Assembly: GCA_004764695.1 (NCBI GenBank)
Contig: SMSO01000032.1
Coordinates: forward strand, 3,330,983 to 3,394,982
DNA length: 64,000 nucleotides
Source: Schizochytrium sp. TIO01
Lineage: Eukaryota; Sar; Bigyra; Thraustochytrida; Thraustochytriidae
Direction: 5' to 3'
The position numbers and the translations under genes were made by a program. Positions 44,188 through 55,442 of the stretch are shown here, piece after piece (position 1 is the stretch's first letter; each line of letters begins with the position of its first letter). Under the pieces are notes generated by a model. The model had not been told where the DNA came from. It searched no databases and saw nothing but the letters and a program-made list of their open reading frames with translations.

Positions 44188-45588
44188 AAACAAGGGTGAA
44201 TTGAAGATAGTCAAGAGAGAATTTTGCTCCTGAGACCCCCTCATTTTCCATCATGTTAGCTCTAGGCTTTCGATTGCTTCCTCAATTCTTTACTGTTCCC
44301 TTCCAACTTCCTCTCTCGGTCGCCCTGTGAAACCAAGGCGGCAAATACTCACGACATACCCCCTTCAGGGTAGGACGCAAGCACGGGAAAGAGGGTGCAG
44401 AGGGTATGCAAGGCGGACTTGAGCCGGCCGATACTTTATGTGGGAGTCCCCACTGGAAAGAAAATTATGGCGACCCCCTCTCAGAAGACTGTGGATCCCC
44501 CGCCTTTTCCTCAGCGGTCCCCAGACGTTCTTCGATCCCGTCTCCGGGATAGCCCCTCACAAAACTGAGGCTTCCCACTTGATGACAATACATTTACCTA
44601 CGATACACACTGGAGAAGCCTCGAGGGAGACTGCACGTGCAGGATGTGAGGAGAATATATAATTTGATTGTAGTGGAGAAGGAGGGAAATGAAGTGAAAT
44701 TTAGGGGTCCACGGAGAGAGGGGGCCCACTAGGGGGGTCCCACCAGCTTTCGGTCGATCATTTTTAACACAGGAGAAAGTCAAATCAACATCGATCGACG
44801 ATCCATTGATCAATCGAAGCGTCGCCGCCTCCACTCGAGCAAAGCCACCTGCCGCTCGTGGGTGTGACCCGGGACCACTGGAAGGCTCTGCCGACACTGC
44901 TGTTCTAGAACCTTTCACGCAGGTTCCTCTTCCGCTTCCACGAGTGTGCCTCAACCGGAACAGAGGCATCGATCGCGCATTGGCGCAGGAAAGAGACATA
45001 TAAACAAAAGAGAAGAAATCAACGAAAGCCCGCGCCTGCAGCTACTCTTGGACGTGACGTGGAGTATCGAGCCCAACAAGAGGTGATAGCAAACTCTAAT
45101 TGGCAGCGGGTTGCAGACAGCAGGTACCGCTGCTTCTCGGCTGAATCTGGTGATATTGCAGTTGCACTTGATACTGCGAGTGGATCGCGGAATTGGCTGC
45201 CTTTTTGCTCTGTAATAAATTATTGCTTTGATCACAACTTCGGTGGACTAGTAGTGACCTTCTTAGGTAATTGCATAGAGTGTTAGGAGCCTACTCCTAA
45301 GCTGCAGCAGTTTCGGTTGAACGGATTGCAGTGGCTCACATCTCTGGCTACGCGCTTGTTTGTCCGGAGCACCAGCATACTCTGGGCTGGCCAGTGATTG
45401 ATTTGGCCGGGGGACCTTCTGCCTGACAGAGGGCCGGTATTTCGAACATCGTTTGAGCAAGTTGCAAGCCGCAAAGAGGGGTGGGTGATATTTCGTACCG
45501 AGTAGGGTTTCCTGCGTTGATTAAAGTTAGTTCACAGGTGGAAAACAACTACCTGATCGCTTCGAAGGTAAATAATTGAATTGGCAAG

Positions 45589-47073
45589 ATGTCTACTATC
45601 AAAGAGCAGGTGCAGCGCGCTACCAAGTCGTTCAGACTTGCGCATCTCAGCAAAGGACTCGCCGTTACTCCGCCCAGCATTCTCGAAAATGCACGCGCCG
45701 TTGTCTTCTTCAAGAAACTCACACGTGGCCGCCAAAACTCTGTGAGCAACTCGGGTGTCTTCTTCAAGCGCATCTCCAAGGAGGAATGGTCCAATCCAGT
45801 TGCCGTGACTATGAACAAAGGTGATGTATATTGGGGTCGTATCCCGCGGGTTGAGCGCTGCGACATTTTCCTGATTATTTCTGATGTAGAAGTTGTGCAT
45901 AACTTCGAACTCTATGGCCAGATGGGCTTTTCTGATGAGACAAACAAAATGAAAAAGGGCATTCTCGTCGAAAATAGCGAAGCTGGTCTAGTTCGCTTCA
46001 CTGAGGCCATTTCCGAGACTCCCGACATGCTCCGGGATGATGATAACTTTTCTTTCGGTATCTGCGACGGACATTTCTTCTCAGTACACATTGAGAACCC
46101 AATGATTCGCGTGCGGGACTCCAGCAACTCTAAATTCTATGGCGATCGTGGAGCCACTGCAGCTGCTATTCTTTCTTCAAACAAATTCACTTTTGTTGAC
46201 CAAAAGGGATACATTGAAGAGTTCCACAACTATCTTCGACTCTACTTTGATGTTGCCAAGCGCCTTCCTGCATACGTGGCCCTTGAAAGTGGCAGGAACT
46301 CCCCGTCTTCTGCACGCTCCGTAAGTTCCAATTCACCTTCGCCAGATCCGGCTGAATTCCCCGCACCTCAATTGCTCGGATCCTATAACAGCAGTGGAAG
46401 CAGTAACAGTGGTACTGATTTCCCCCCTTTCTCCACGAGCCATGCTTCCTCATCCTCTCCTCGCGGCCCTGACACTGATTCGTGGGGCTTCTCCACAAAC
46501 ACCACCGGAAGTAGCTCTCGGAGCATAAATAACGGCAACAATTACCCCTCGGCTTATGACAAAACTTACAACAACTATCGTCGTGAAGAAGTGAGTATGC
46601 TTCACAACAACTACAACAACAACAACAGTGATGATGCTTACGATAATCTTATCCAGTCTTCTGCTCCGCTGCAGCCATTTGGACGTCTTGATCCGAACCT
46701 GCTTGCCCAGACCTCGAGTCTCTCCATCTCAAATTTGTCGTCACAACGTGGTTCTAACTTCAGTGGGGCAGATTTTCGTAGCCGTGGATCGAGCTTGGGT
46801 GCCTGGGACTCCGAGGGGGAGACACCCCGTCGCCAGTCTATCGGCGAGATGGGCAGTGGTTCTAGCAATACCAGTGCCAACCCAATTTTCTCGTATTCCT
46901 CCTCTTCGTATTCCTCAGCAAACTCAACGATGGCCAGTTTCAACCAGCCCCAAGCACTGCCTAACCCGTTCGACAGCCCGAACTATGGCCAGGCCGCTGC
47001 TAAATACCCACCTAGGCCGCCCTCAGACTCGCCGCCCCCAGCCCGAGAACGAGTGAACTCCTTTGACTTTTAA
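45589..47073 (+). CDS. SYLF (Ysc84-like) domain protein with Ser/Asn-rich tail
   Basis: This 494-residue protein has an N-terminal SYLF-type domain (about 8-215). Family hallmarks visible are TPPSILENARAVVFF near 28-42, a WSNPVAV strand near 68-75, and SKFYGDRGATAAAILSS near 185-201, which matches the closing FYG...ILSG motif of yeast Ysc84, human SH3YL1 and plant relatives. Those proteins bind phosphoinositides and actin at endocytic sites, so a role at membrane-actin sites is inferred. The glycine-rich strands of the classic domain are much reduced here. Residues about 235-494 are low-complexity, rich in Ser, Asn, Pro and Tyr (NNYNNNNSD), ending in a PPRPPSDSPPP stretch that could bind SH3 domains. 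The start is AAGATGTCT. Stop TAA. It converges with the GH30 gene. Confidence 0.75.
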   Translation: MSTIKEQVQRATKSFRLAHLSKGLAVTPPSILENARAVVFFKKLTRGRQNSVSNSGVFFKRISKEEWSNPVAVTMNKGDVYWGRIPRVERCDIFLIISDVEVVHNFELYGQMGFSDETNKMKKGILVENSEAGLVRFTEAISETPDMLRDDDNFSFGICDGHFFSVHIENPMIRVRDSSNSKFYGDRGATAAAILSSNKFTFVDQKGYIEEFHNYLRLYFDVAKRLPAYVALESGRNSPSSARSVSSNSPSPDPAEFPAPQLLGSYNSSGSSNSGTDFPPFSTSHASSSSPRGPDTDSWGFSTNTTGSSSRSINNGNNYPSAYDKTYNNYRREEVSMLHNNYNNNNSDDAYDNLIQSSAPLQPFGRLDPNLLAQTSSLSISNLSSQRGSNFSGADFRSRGSSLGAWDSEGETPRRQSIGEMGSGSSNTSANPIFSYSSSSYSSANSTMASFNQPQALPNPFDSPNYGQAAAKYPPRPPSDSPPPARERVNSFDF

Positions 47074-47757
47074 AGCATCCAGTGGACTAGATTCTTTTTC
47101 TTTTCGGCGATCACTTCATGAGCAATCCATATGTTATATTCGTACAAGGATTCCATAAAGTGTATGAATTCTCATTGGAAATCAACAGCTCTTTGTACAT
47201 TTTTTCAAACGAGGACCTTTGCAACTACTATCACATTCAGTAACTCCTCCCTGAACACTCCAAGGCGCCGAGATATTCAGGTTTCTGTGTGTGAATTTCA
47301 AGAAGATAAATTATGGTGATATCACGCTCCCTTATCCATTTGTTCTTTCTAAGAATTCCTGTTGTGGCTGTAAGAAGGATGCATCAGCATTTTAAAAATC
47401 CAAGCTCCTATGACTCAACTGAAACCTTTTGCTCATGTTTCATAACTCTGATGCCCTCATCATTTGCGAGCTCGTTATGGTTTCTCTTCTCCTTCAGGAT
47501 AAATAAGCATTAAGCATTGAATATTTGATTTGAAAAATCTTGATAACGCCCTTTGGAAAAAAGAAAGCCCCAAATAAGGTGTTATTCCTCGTCCGTTGCG
47601 TAAAAATCTGAATTTGAACTCTTAATTACCACGTTTATTACAATTTCAAAAATTAGAGAGAATCGGCAATGTGTGCGTACTCAAGGATCAAAATAAACTG
47701 CGAGGATTAACGTTTTAGCTACCTTAGGGAAGGTAAAAAAGTAGGAAACATTATTTA
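47074..47757. other. intergenic between convergent genes
   Basis: This 680-bp stretch separates the 3' ends of the SYLF gene (+) and the GH30 gene (-). It should hold both 3' untranslated regions; AATAAA-like words occur (for example in AAAATAAACTG near 47690). I see no gene. Confidence 0.6.
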
Positions 47758-49611
47758 CTACATGATGGCCATCATTTCAATCGTCGCAGATTCCTTTGCT
47801 GAGGAAATTTCACTCTCATGTTCATGACTCTCGTCGAATATTGTATAGGAAACTTGCTCAGTCTCTGCATCACAGACATAGACAACGGTTTTCCATTCTC
47901 TTTGGCCAATTTCAAGCGCAAAGACTCGGCCGTCAAACGTTGTGATCTGAACCAAACGAGAACGCATAGGTGAAGTGCGAAGCGGTACTGAAAGAGCGAG
48001 ACGGTCGTTGGCTACCACAACCACACAGCGACCATCTTCAACTTGAAATGCAGTGACTTCTAAGGCACACCCAGCTCCAATGCATGATTTGCGAGACCCA
48101 CGAACGTTAATACGAGTTGAACCGGGGGGTACAAAGGCCGAGAAGTGAGCCATAGCATAGTACATGGGCTGCTTGACAATTTCATTCTTGGCGGCATCAA
48201 CAAGAATTGGAGCATCAACAAAATTGTTTGCATGGTTGGGACCCCCTTGCATATCAAGAGCCAAGTTCCAATCCGTCCAGCCCGATGCGCCATTGTTCAC
48301 TTGATGCATAATATCTCGAAGGTAAGCATACCCCCGTGCCCAGGATCCTGCGTAGACGGTATTGTCCATGTAGCCATTGCAAGCCTCAGTTGCAAGCAAG
48401 AACTTGGGTGAACCTTTTCGATTCTTCATATCATAGCCTCGACTCGCCTTTGCTACCAAGCTGCTACCACCAACATAAGCCTCGACACCAGGAATAACAG
48501 GAGTGTCCTCCAAGCGTGTCTCAAGCGAACCATACCAATGGTACGCAACACCATCAATAAACATGGAAGAGGCAGCTAAATCTGCATGATCCATAATTGA
48601 AACATACTGATCATCACCAGTCATGATGCGCAAGTTCGGGTAAGCCTTGCGCATTGCCGGACCCAAGTTCTCGTTAATGAAGCGAGCTAGCTCGAGCGGA
48701 CTATAGTTGGTATTTTCAAAGGAGTTCCCTACTGGGTTACCAGAGGGTTCATTCTGTGCGGTGATGCCCCACATCTTAACTCCGGATTCTGTATAAGAGC
48801 GAATGAAGTTTACCAAGTACGCTGCGTAAGCATCACGTGCAGTCAAATCAGTATCTAGGCCTCCAAAAAAGTATGTTGGTACTTGGGGTCTTTTTAGGAG
48901 CCGTGCTAACCACGAGTCACCGCAAACATTAATTCCGAATGGGTTTGGCGGGGTCTCACAAGTTTTCCACCAGGGCGGGGCTGACCAAACCGAAGCGAAA
49001 ATTTGGAGATCAGCCCAAGCATTGGATTCGTTATTACTGCGCGTTATTTCTGCCAGGGCACTTTTAATAAAGTCTAGTTTGTAGTCTTCTCCCGGGATAC
49101 CACGATCATCTGTGAGCTTGAATGGCGCACCAACGTTTTCCATGAGCGAATACGAAGCTCTCGAAAAATCAGCACTGCCAATGTGAACACGCCCAAGGGA
49201 GTAGCGAGCCCCACTTGTACGAGAAAAGTATGATTTCACGACCTGTGCTCTTGTCTTCTCCGAAACTGTGCTGAGCACATACGCTGCAGCATCTGTAAAG
49301 GCCCCACCGAACCCGATCATGATCTGAGTGTCACCAGTGTCTTTGCCAGGGACGATGCGAACTGCAGTTGTGGATGTATTTGGAGCAACCCCAGCTTTCA
49401 CAATTGAAGGTTCCATTCTCAGCCCAGCCTCATTGCTCGTGAACACCACAGCAGTATCGAGGGAGACCTTGTCCAACTCATGTAAAGCGATTTCGTCGCA
49501 GTAAGTTTCATTGCATATACAAACGAGGCCATACTCCCTCTCTTGCACAGCACATTGGGACTGTGCGTATGCCACACCAGCAATGGCAAGCACGCCTACG
49601 ATCGACCTCAT
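47758..49611 (-). CDS. GH30 glucosylceramidase (glucocerebrosidase-like)
   Basis: This enzyme should hydrolyse glucosylceramide to glucose and ceramide in a lysosome-like compartment or outside the cell. The protein is 617 residues if started at 49611, where MRSIVGVLAIAGVAYA forms a signal peptide; the frame is open 25 codons further upstream without signal-like sequence. An N-terminal cysteine pattern (C20, then VCIC and TYC at 30-38) matches that of lysosomal glucocerebrosidase. FGGAFTDAAAY near 101-111 and SVWSAPPWWKT near 207-217 are family signatures. The acid/base is Glu288 in TAQNEP and the nucleophile is Glu409 in LATEACNG. GWTDWNLAL, GGPNHANNFVD and KQPMYY complete the barrel. The C-terminal beta domain is followed by an extra acidic tail. 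Both catalytic glutamates are present and there are no breaks, so it should be active. Stop TAG. Confidence 0.93.
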   Translation of the reverse strand: MRSIVGVLAIAGVAYAQSQCAVQEREYGLVCICNETYCDEIALHELDKVSLDTAVVFTSNEAGLRMEPSIVKAGVAPNTSTTAVRIVPGKDTGDTQIMIGFGGAFTDAAAYVLSTVSEKTRAQVVKSYFSRTSGARYSLGRVHIGSADFSRASYSLMENVGAPFKLTDDRGIPGEDYKLDFIKSALAEITRSNNESNAWADLQIFASVWSAPPWWKTCETPPNPFGINVCGDSWLARLLKRPQVPTYFFGGLDTDLTARDAYAAYLVNFIRSYTESGVKMWGITAQNEPSGNPVGNSFENTNYSPLELARFINENLGPAMRKAYPNLRIMTGDDQYVSIMDHADLAASSMFIDGVAYHWYGSLETRLEDTPVIPGVEAYVGGSSLVAKASRGYDMKNRKGSPKFLLATEACNGYMDNTVYAGSWARGYAYLRDIMHQVNNGASGWTDWNLALDMQGGPNHANNFVDAPILVDAAKNEIVKQPMYYAMAHFSAFVPPGSTRINVRGSRKSCIGAGCALEVTAFQVEDGRCVVVVANDRLALSVPLRTSPMRSRLVQITTFDGRVFALEIGQREWKTVVYVCDAETEQVSYTIFDESHEHESEISSAKESATIEMMAIM

Positions 49612-49812
49612 GGTCCAACAAGTCTTCACGCGGCGGATCCTCAACTCGTCTCTGTGTTTGGTTAGGGCTGTGCTTCTTTGAGGCATCAGAGTTACGTAAT
49701 ACCCCTAATACATAGTGTTACTAGAAGGTAGATACGATATCTAGTAGGTGTATTTTCCCCCCAGGAAATCATGAAATCTATGTTGACCATAGCTAGTCCA
49801 TCAACTTGGCTG

Positions 49813-50412
49813 TCAATCTCGTAATAAATGGGACATGGTAGCCTCGAACAAGTTTTTTGTTTGTATTACTGAAGCCCAGTCGATGTTGTTATTACTGCTG
49901 TTGTCGCTCACCAGGACCCGAAGCCGGCCGATGATTTCATTACTACTTTCGATCATAAGCTCGTCCAAACTATATCCGTAGCTCTCGGTCGCTCGACTGG
50001 CTGCTTCTATTACAGAGTCGAACCGGTACATTCCGTGTTGAAGTTGGCTGCTCGCCGAATTCAAGTCATACTGATTACAAAACAAAAATCACAAACAGGC
50101 AAGAAAAAAGTATCTGATCAAATCTAGTTTACGGGACGGTTCAATTTTTCCTTCTAAAGACAATATAACCTGTTGTATTTTATTTTTAATGGAACTCACA
50201 ATGTATATGTGTCTTAAGTATCTAAAGATATACACGTCAAACTTGCAATGAAATCCCTAATCAAACTAACCTATATGCACTTCGTTAGACCGTCTATGCA
50301 ACAATTTCAAACTGTCATAAATAATATCCCTCATCTCATGAATTATTGGGAAGCATATCCGGCATGAAACGCAGTTTTGCATACTGGTAACGTCGCGTAC
50401 ACAAATAAGAAG
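49813..50412 (-). pseudogene. coding-like fragments, possibly exons
   Basis: Reading leftward, one frame is open from 50412 to 50269, with an ATG at 50382 starting MQNCVSCRICFPIIHEMRD. It is then broken by two TAGs and open again from 50256 to 50092 (YIFRYLRHIYIVSSIKNKI). Another frame at 50085-49813 reads MYRFDSVIEAASRATESYGY from an ATG at 50031 and ends in a TAA. A polypyrimidine stretch ending GTAATCAG near 50070 could be a 3' splice site for that last piece. No family is recognised. It may be a spliced gene, a relic or chance. Confidence 0.25.
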
Positions 50413-52440
50413 TCACGCTTGCTCGAATTTGATAACCGTTTGATGCGGCCGACGTCTACGTCTAGCCCTCGTTGAATTAACCCTGTCGTAATAAAGCAAG
50501 AAATGCATGAATTGATGCTTGTTTAAATGAAGAGGAGCAGCAAACAGGGCTTCTGTACAAGTGGACCAATGGTACATCACTGTAAGAGCTGACCACGAAA
50601 GATTTGGGCACGTAGGTCAAGTTTGTACTTGCTACTTCCCAACTTGATCGATTTGCATTACAAAAGAACCAAATAGAATTCAGTTAGACAACTTTAGAAC
50701 TAATGGTTGGGGACCTACATTAGATCCTTATTCTTGAAATCCATATTTCTTGAAATCTTGGAATCCTTATTGTTTTAGACACCTCAGGGTGTACTCCCTG
50801 GACTTTCTATATTCAGAAGCCAAAGCGTCCCTCGATGAATTATATCTAACGTCAACAGATCATTCAATTATAAATATCCAATCTTTCTTCTCTTAATCTT
50901 TCGTTTGAAATTGATCTTTGATCTGTTATAGAGCGCCAAGCTTCTATCCCTCTGTAATAAGACACGGCCTTTTGTTTTGTGATACCGCACATTGGCTACC
51001 AAATTTTGTATCGCAACTAATTACACACCGGCTAAGGCAAAAGCAAAAAATTTGATGTTTTCTCTTAACAATAATTGCATGGATTCTATGATTTCACACG
51101 ATGAAAATCATCGTATGCACGTTTACAGGAGTAGTGAAGTATGAATTGTTCATCATTTGGGTCCATGACACTTTTTCCTGGCTGTACGTTTATAGAATTT
51201 TCACGAAGGGCTTGAAACTTCACAGAAGAAAAGAATTGTGAAAAAAAAAGAAAAGAAAAGAAAAACTCGTTTAAACTACATTGTTTTTCTAAATATCAAT
51301 TTTTAATTTAAAAAACCTTTTTTTTAATCATTATTTTCAATTAAATTAAAAGTACATGATATAAAAGAATAAAAGAAGTATAAAAGGAAGGTGAAATCTT
51401 TTTCTTTTTTTTAATATCACTTTTTTTTAAATTAGAAAAAGAGAGTTTGTAACAGAGTAGGTTAGCTGTAAGTCAAAGACAATTTATGCGCTGTTTCCCA
51501 CAAAGGATGCAATCCTTATATTGCACGCTGGAATCCTCAATTTGGCTGCTGTAAACCTTTGAAGAAAGTTAAGTATTGAGGTAATTTGATATCTTTTCCT
51601 CTGGTGCTGAATAATGAATCAACTATCCTGATACTTCACATTGAGTGGTCACTTGGCTAGGGATGGTTTATGAAAAGATCTCGCGTCCTCAGAGCTGCCG
51701 GCATTACAATAAATACAAAAATAAAAGTTACAGGTCTATTCTTGCTTCTTTTCATTTCCTTCTATTTTCTAAACGTGGCCCACAGGAGCTTAGCACTACT
51801 TAGTCCTTCCTCTTATCTGTCCATTGGTGTGCACCCAAGGTCCATGGATTGCGCGCACACCTTTTTTTCTTGTTTTTGTTTGTATTTTTATTTACTCTAG
51901 GTGTTCAAAAGTGAATTCTCGATCAGTCAGAAAGATGATCCACCTCAAAACCAAACTTCACGCTTCAGACATGGGTTTCATGCTCTGGGAACAAAACTCT
52001 ACGCCACGGGCCTGCCGGGCTTTGGGTGGTTTGCAATCTAGCGCTGGCCACAAAATGCAGTTCTCTGCACTGCTTACAAGGGTGTTTGCAAGGGTGGGTG
52101 GTGGTATGACAACAAAAGGGTGGCATTTTAGTCAGAGTACACCAGAGTCAAGAGGGTATGCACGTAGTATGCACACATACATGCATACGGAATCATGATG
52201 CTCCCGAGCCATGACTTTGCCCACGACTTCAACCCGAGGTTTAGCATTCCGAGCTCTCTTCGACGCGCCGCACGGACTCATCTCCGGCCGGACCCTCCGG
52301 GATCCTGGCACACTCTGCTCGAGCTCGACGGAGTGCCGCGTATCTTTAGGCTCGCGATGGGACACCTCGGGTCCGGATCTTGGCGCGGTATTTGCCCAAG
52401 GCATTGGCTGCCGTGCTATCTCCGCCATCGTTTACACGAC
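50413..52440. other. intergenic, no gene recognised
   Basis: AT-rich non-coding sequence with A/T homopolymer-rich stretches at about 51230-51440. I see no gene. Around 52.2 kb the sequence becomes more GC-rich. Confidence 0.5.
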
Positions 52441-52445
52441 AGAGC

Positions 52446-52496
52446 TGCGTCGCGTCGCGTCGCGTCGACTCGAGTCGAGTCGAGTCGAGTCGAGTC
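52446..52496. repeat. GCGTC then GAGTC pentanucleotide microsatellite
   Basis: Four GCGTC units pass into about six GAGTC units through a GACTC hybrid, so a single pentamer array has spread a point change. Confidence 0.9.
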
Positions 52497-52724
52497 ACTG
52501 CTCGAGCAGTACTCAGCCCACGCTTACCCGAGGAGTCCTGCTGCCGATAGCGCCAAGAAGGTGAGTGATGTAGTCGCACAACCTCAAGTTATGGTAAGAG
52601 CACCAAATCCCGGCTGCAAAGATCTCCTCCGAGTCGCCAAAGTTTTCATCATCAGCTGCACGGCAGCAGGTGGCTCTGCTCAACGCGTCCACTCGGTGCC
52701 AGCAGTGGGTGACTTCCGGCACGA

Positions 52725-52762
52725 CACTGCACTGCGCTGCGCTGCACTGCGCTGCACCGCAC
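52725..52762. repeat. ACTGC/GCTGC pentanucleotide microsatellite
   Basis: About seven units mixing ACTGC, GCTGC and ACCGC. Confidence 0.8.
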
Positions 52763-52849
52763 TTTCTGAGATCCTGCGCTATGACTTCGTTCCTTCTCAC
52801 TGCGTGTCCAAGCCTCTTGGCGATCTTCCCGTGTCACAGCCTTTGTGCC

Positions 52850-53121
52850 CTGCATTACATTGCATTATTTTGCATTGGATTATATTGCATTACATACCAT
52901 TGAATTGCATTGCATTAAATTGCATTGCATTAAATTGCATTGCATTAAATTGCATTGCATTAAATTGCATTGCATTAAATTGCATTGCATTAAATTGCAT
53001 TGCATTAAATTGCATTGCATTAAATTGCATTAAGTTACATTGCATTAAGTTACATTGCATTACAATATATAGCCTTATATAGCAGTACATTGGATTGCAT
53101 TGCATTGCATTGCATTGCCTT
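52850..53121. repeat. ATTGC-based satellite with 15-bp higher-order unit
   Basis: About 270 bp are built on the pentamer ATTGC. From about 52906 to 53030 a 15-bp unit (TTGCATTGCATTAAA) repeats about eight times almost perfectly; flanks are looser (TTACATTGCATT) and end in four pure ATTGC units. Open frames through it (HCIALN-type) are spurious. Confidence 0.92.
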
Positions 53122-53727
53122 GTATTCCACCGCATTTTTTTACATTTCTTGCGCTCTTGCGTCCTTTGCTCTTCAACCACCCCGTCGCTCCTTGCCGGCG
53201 CCTCTGCCCTTCCAAGATCGACGCCATTCTCCTCTCCGCGTCCACCCTCGCACGAGTCCCTTCCTCTTGACCTCCTCCTCCGCCGCCTTCAAAGCTCTCC
53301 ATCCGCTTCTGCGCACAGGGAGTTAGTTCTTCGGCCATCGTGGCGTTCCGTTCTGCGCGACCTCTGCGAGTCACTCACGCCGCAGACCCCAAACCTGCCT
53401 GTCTGTCGGCCGTCGCGTGCTTGCTTGCTTGCACGGGCATTCAGCGCCTCCTCGGCATTCAGAGCGGCATCTTGTCCATACCCTGCCCGTTCAGCGCCTC
53501 GGCCACCTTGGTCTCGTAGACCATCTCGCTGACCACCTCGTCGTTGCCCATCTCCACTCTTCGGCGCTCTTCCGCGCCGCATTCCATCTCTCTCTCTCTC
53601 TCTTTCGATGAATTCACTGCAAACTTTGAATGCAACTTCCGCCACCGAGTCCGGCTGAATCCGTGCATCTGGAGCCGCTCTCAGCGCCGCCGCGTTCGCA
53701 ATTCAGACGCAGCCGCCGCAGGGAGGA

Positions 53728-53770
53728 CTGTCTGTCTGTCTGTCTTTTTGTCTGTCTTTTTGTCTGTCTG
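53728..53770. repeat. TGTC tetranucleotide microsatellite
   Basis: Three short TGTC runs separated by TTTT. Confidence 0.85.
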
Positions 53771-53866
53771 ACGGAGCGGAAGCCTTGGCTCGTGCCTTTC
53801 TTTCTTCGAGGCCGGCGGCGCGATCTTCAGCTGCTGCCAAGATTCGATGCCCTCTGAGAGCGTAGG

Positions 53867-53868
53867 TT

Positions 53869-53931
<63 letters not shown>
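53867..53931. repeat. TTTC tetranucleotide microsatellite
   Basis: About 16 TTTC units, followed by interrupted TTAC/TTTC units to about 53950. It is a pure pyrimidine tract. Confidence 0.95.
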
Positions 53932-53932
<1 letters not shown>

Positions 53933-54232
53933 ACTTACTTTCTTACTTTCAGGTTCGTTCTTTCTTTGAAGTTCTTTCTTTAATGGCTCCGCTGTCTGCG
54001 ATATTCTTCTTCCTCTCCTTCTCGTGAACTAACTCATTTGCTTTCTTCTCTCAAAACCAAGGCTCTTTGTCTCTCTCTTGCGCGAAACAAACAACAGCTT
54101 AATTACGCGAAGCACTTTCTGTTCTATTTTTAATTTTTTTGTTGTTTTTTCTTCAGTCTATTCTCTTTACTTTATTTTAATTGAATTTTAAATTCAGTTC
54201 AAGATACTATGAAATGAAGTATGGATACGTCT

Positions 54233-54268
54233 TGGTTGGTTGGTTGGTTGGTTGGTTGGTTGGTTGGT
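54233..54268. repeat. TTGG tetranucleotide microsatellite
   Basis: Nine TTGG units followed by TTTG units. Confidence 0.95.
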
Positions 54269-55442
54269 TTGTTTGTATCTTGATGGCGTGCTTGCCTGCT
54301 CCTTCGGCTTATATTTCTATTTTAGGCTGACGCGCGGTTGAGAGGAACTTGAAGTTCGAGTAGAGTTCACGCTCCAATGAAGAACAGTTCTTTGGCGGCC
54401 GCCGAAGGGAGGAAAGTGCTGTCTTCTACTTCAGGACGCCACCACCCTTATGTTTTTTCTGTTTGTTTTTGTTTGTTTTTTGTTTTTTTGTTTGTTTTTC
54501 GACTTTTTCAAAATGGACTCTGCTGTTTGGGGGGTTTAAAGCGCCTGAGAGGACCTGAGAAGGCAGCTAGCTCTCAAACAAGCAAACAAGAAATCAGGGT
54601 GGCTTGGCTGTCAGCTTTCTGATGGGCTTCGGGAACAACAGAAGGAAACGCCAAACCAAAGCAGCAAAGTCTCACTTTGGAGGGACCTAAAACAGCCGTC
54701 GTAATTTTGCGAACAGAGTCGATTGAGCGTAGGATTTGGCACTTGGAACATGAAACACTTGGAATGGATGCCGCCCCTTACCAGTAAGTAATGGTAGAAA
54801 AGGGATCCAAGGTCGCCTTGTTTATTGGTCTATGCTTTACATTTGAAAGATTGTTCTATTTATTTATTTATTTCTTATTATTTCTTATTATTTAGGTACT
54901 TCGTGTTTTTTTTTTTTTTTTTAAAGCTATTTTGTAAGTTATTTTCGAAGGAAAAATCTTTTGTAAGTAAAACAAATAACATTTTGGAGGCGATTTCCAC
55001 TGGAGCCTCTTTTTCTCTTTATTGGCTTGCAGATCCTGAGAGATGATAGATAGCCTGAGCAAAAGCTGGCTTGGCCTCGAAACCAATCGTCTGATCGCGC
55101 GTGGAAACAGACTCATCACACGTCAGCCAAGAACCTGGTTGGTGGCTGCGGATCGATCGAGGCGTCCTGCTCTGATTACGGGACCGTGTTTTCTCTTAGC
55201 ACAGAAACCCTCCCAAGCTCAGAGCAGGAAGGCGCCTGCCTGCCCGCCTACCATCTATGCATCTTCTTCTTACGAGCCGCTTCAAAGGTCCAAGTACCAG
55301 GCACCTTTGGCGAATCTTGCTGTGGTTACAAAACACCATCTGGCTCATCGACACCTTACTCTTCGAAGATGTTCTGCAGATCAGGCCTTCGAATTGGTCA
55401 TCACGTGACCCTTTTGGAGCGGTCTTCGCCTTCCACGCCGCT

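Larger units (their letters stand above)
40541..45588. other. gene-poor region with anonymous open frames
   Basis: Base composition is more GC-rich around 42.3-43.3 kb, where overlapping frames on both strands are open for 70-130 codons; no single one stands out and none shows a known domain. A + frame at 41785-42063 has coding-like residues (PDELEILLAEQIPATSFDEV) but no ATG start. Microsatellites lie at 43401-43427 and 44149-44187. The last few hundred bases are the promoter region of the SYLF gene at 45589. Confidence 0.45.

Noticed and set aside
49612-49686. Earlier start of the GH30 gene
   Set aside because: The extra 25 residues are basic and polar, whereas the methionine at 49611 begins a clean signal peptide.
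52906-53030. A CRISPR-like regular array
   Set aside because: The units are directly adjacent with no unique spacers, and the DNA is eukaryotic.
52195-53082. A 295-codon + frame
   Set aside because: Its second half is the ATTGC satellite (NCIALNCIAL) and its first half has no domain; openness is explained by the repeat and the local GC content.
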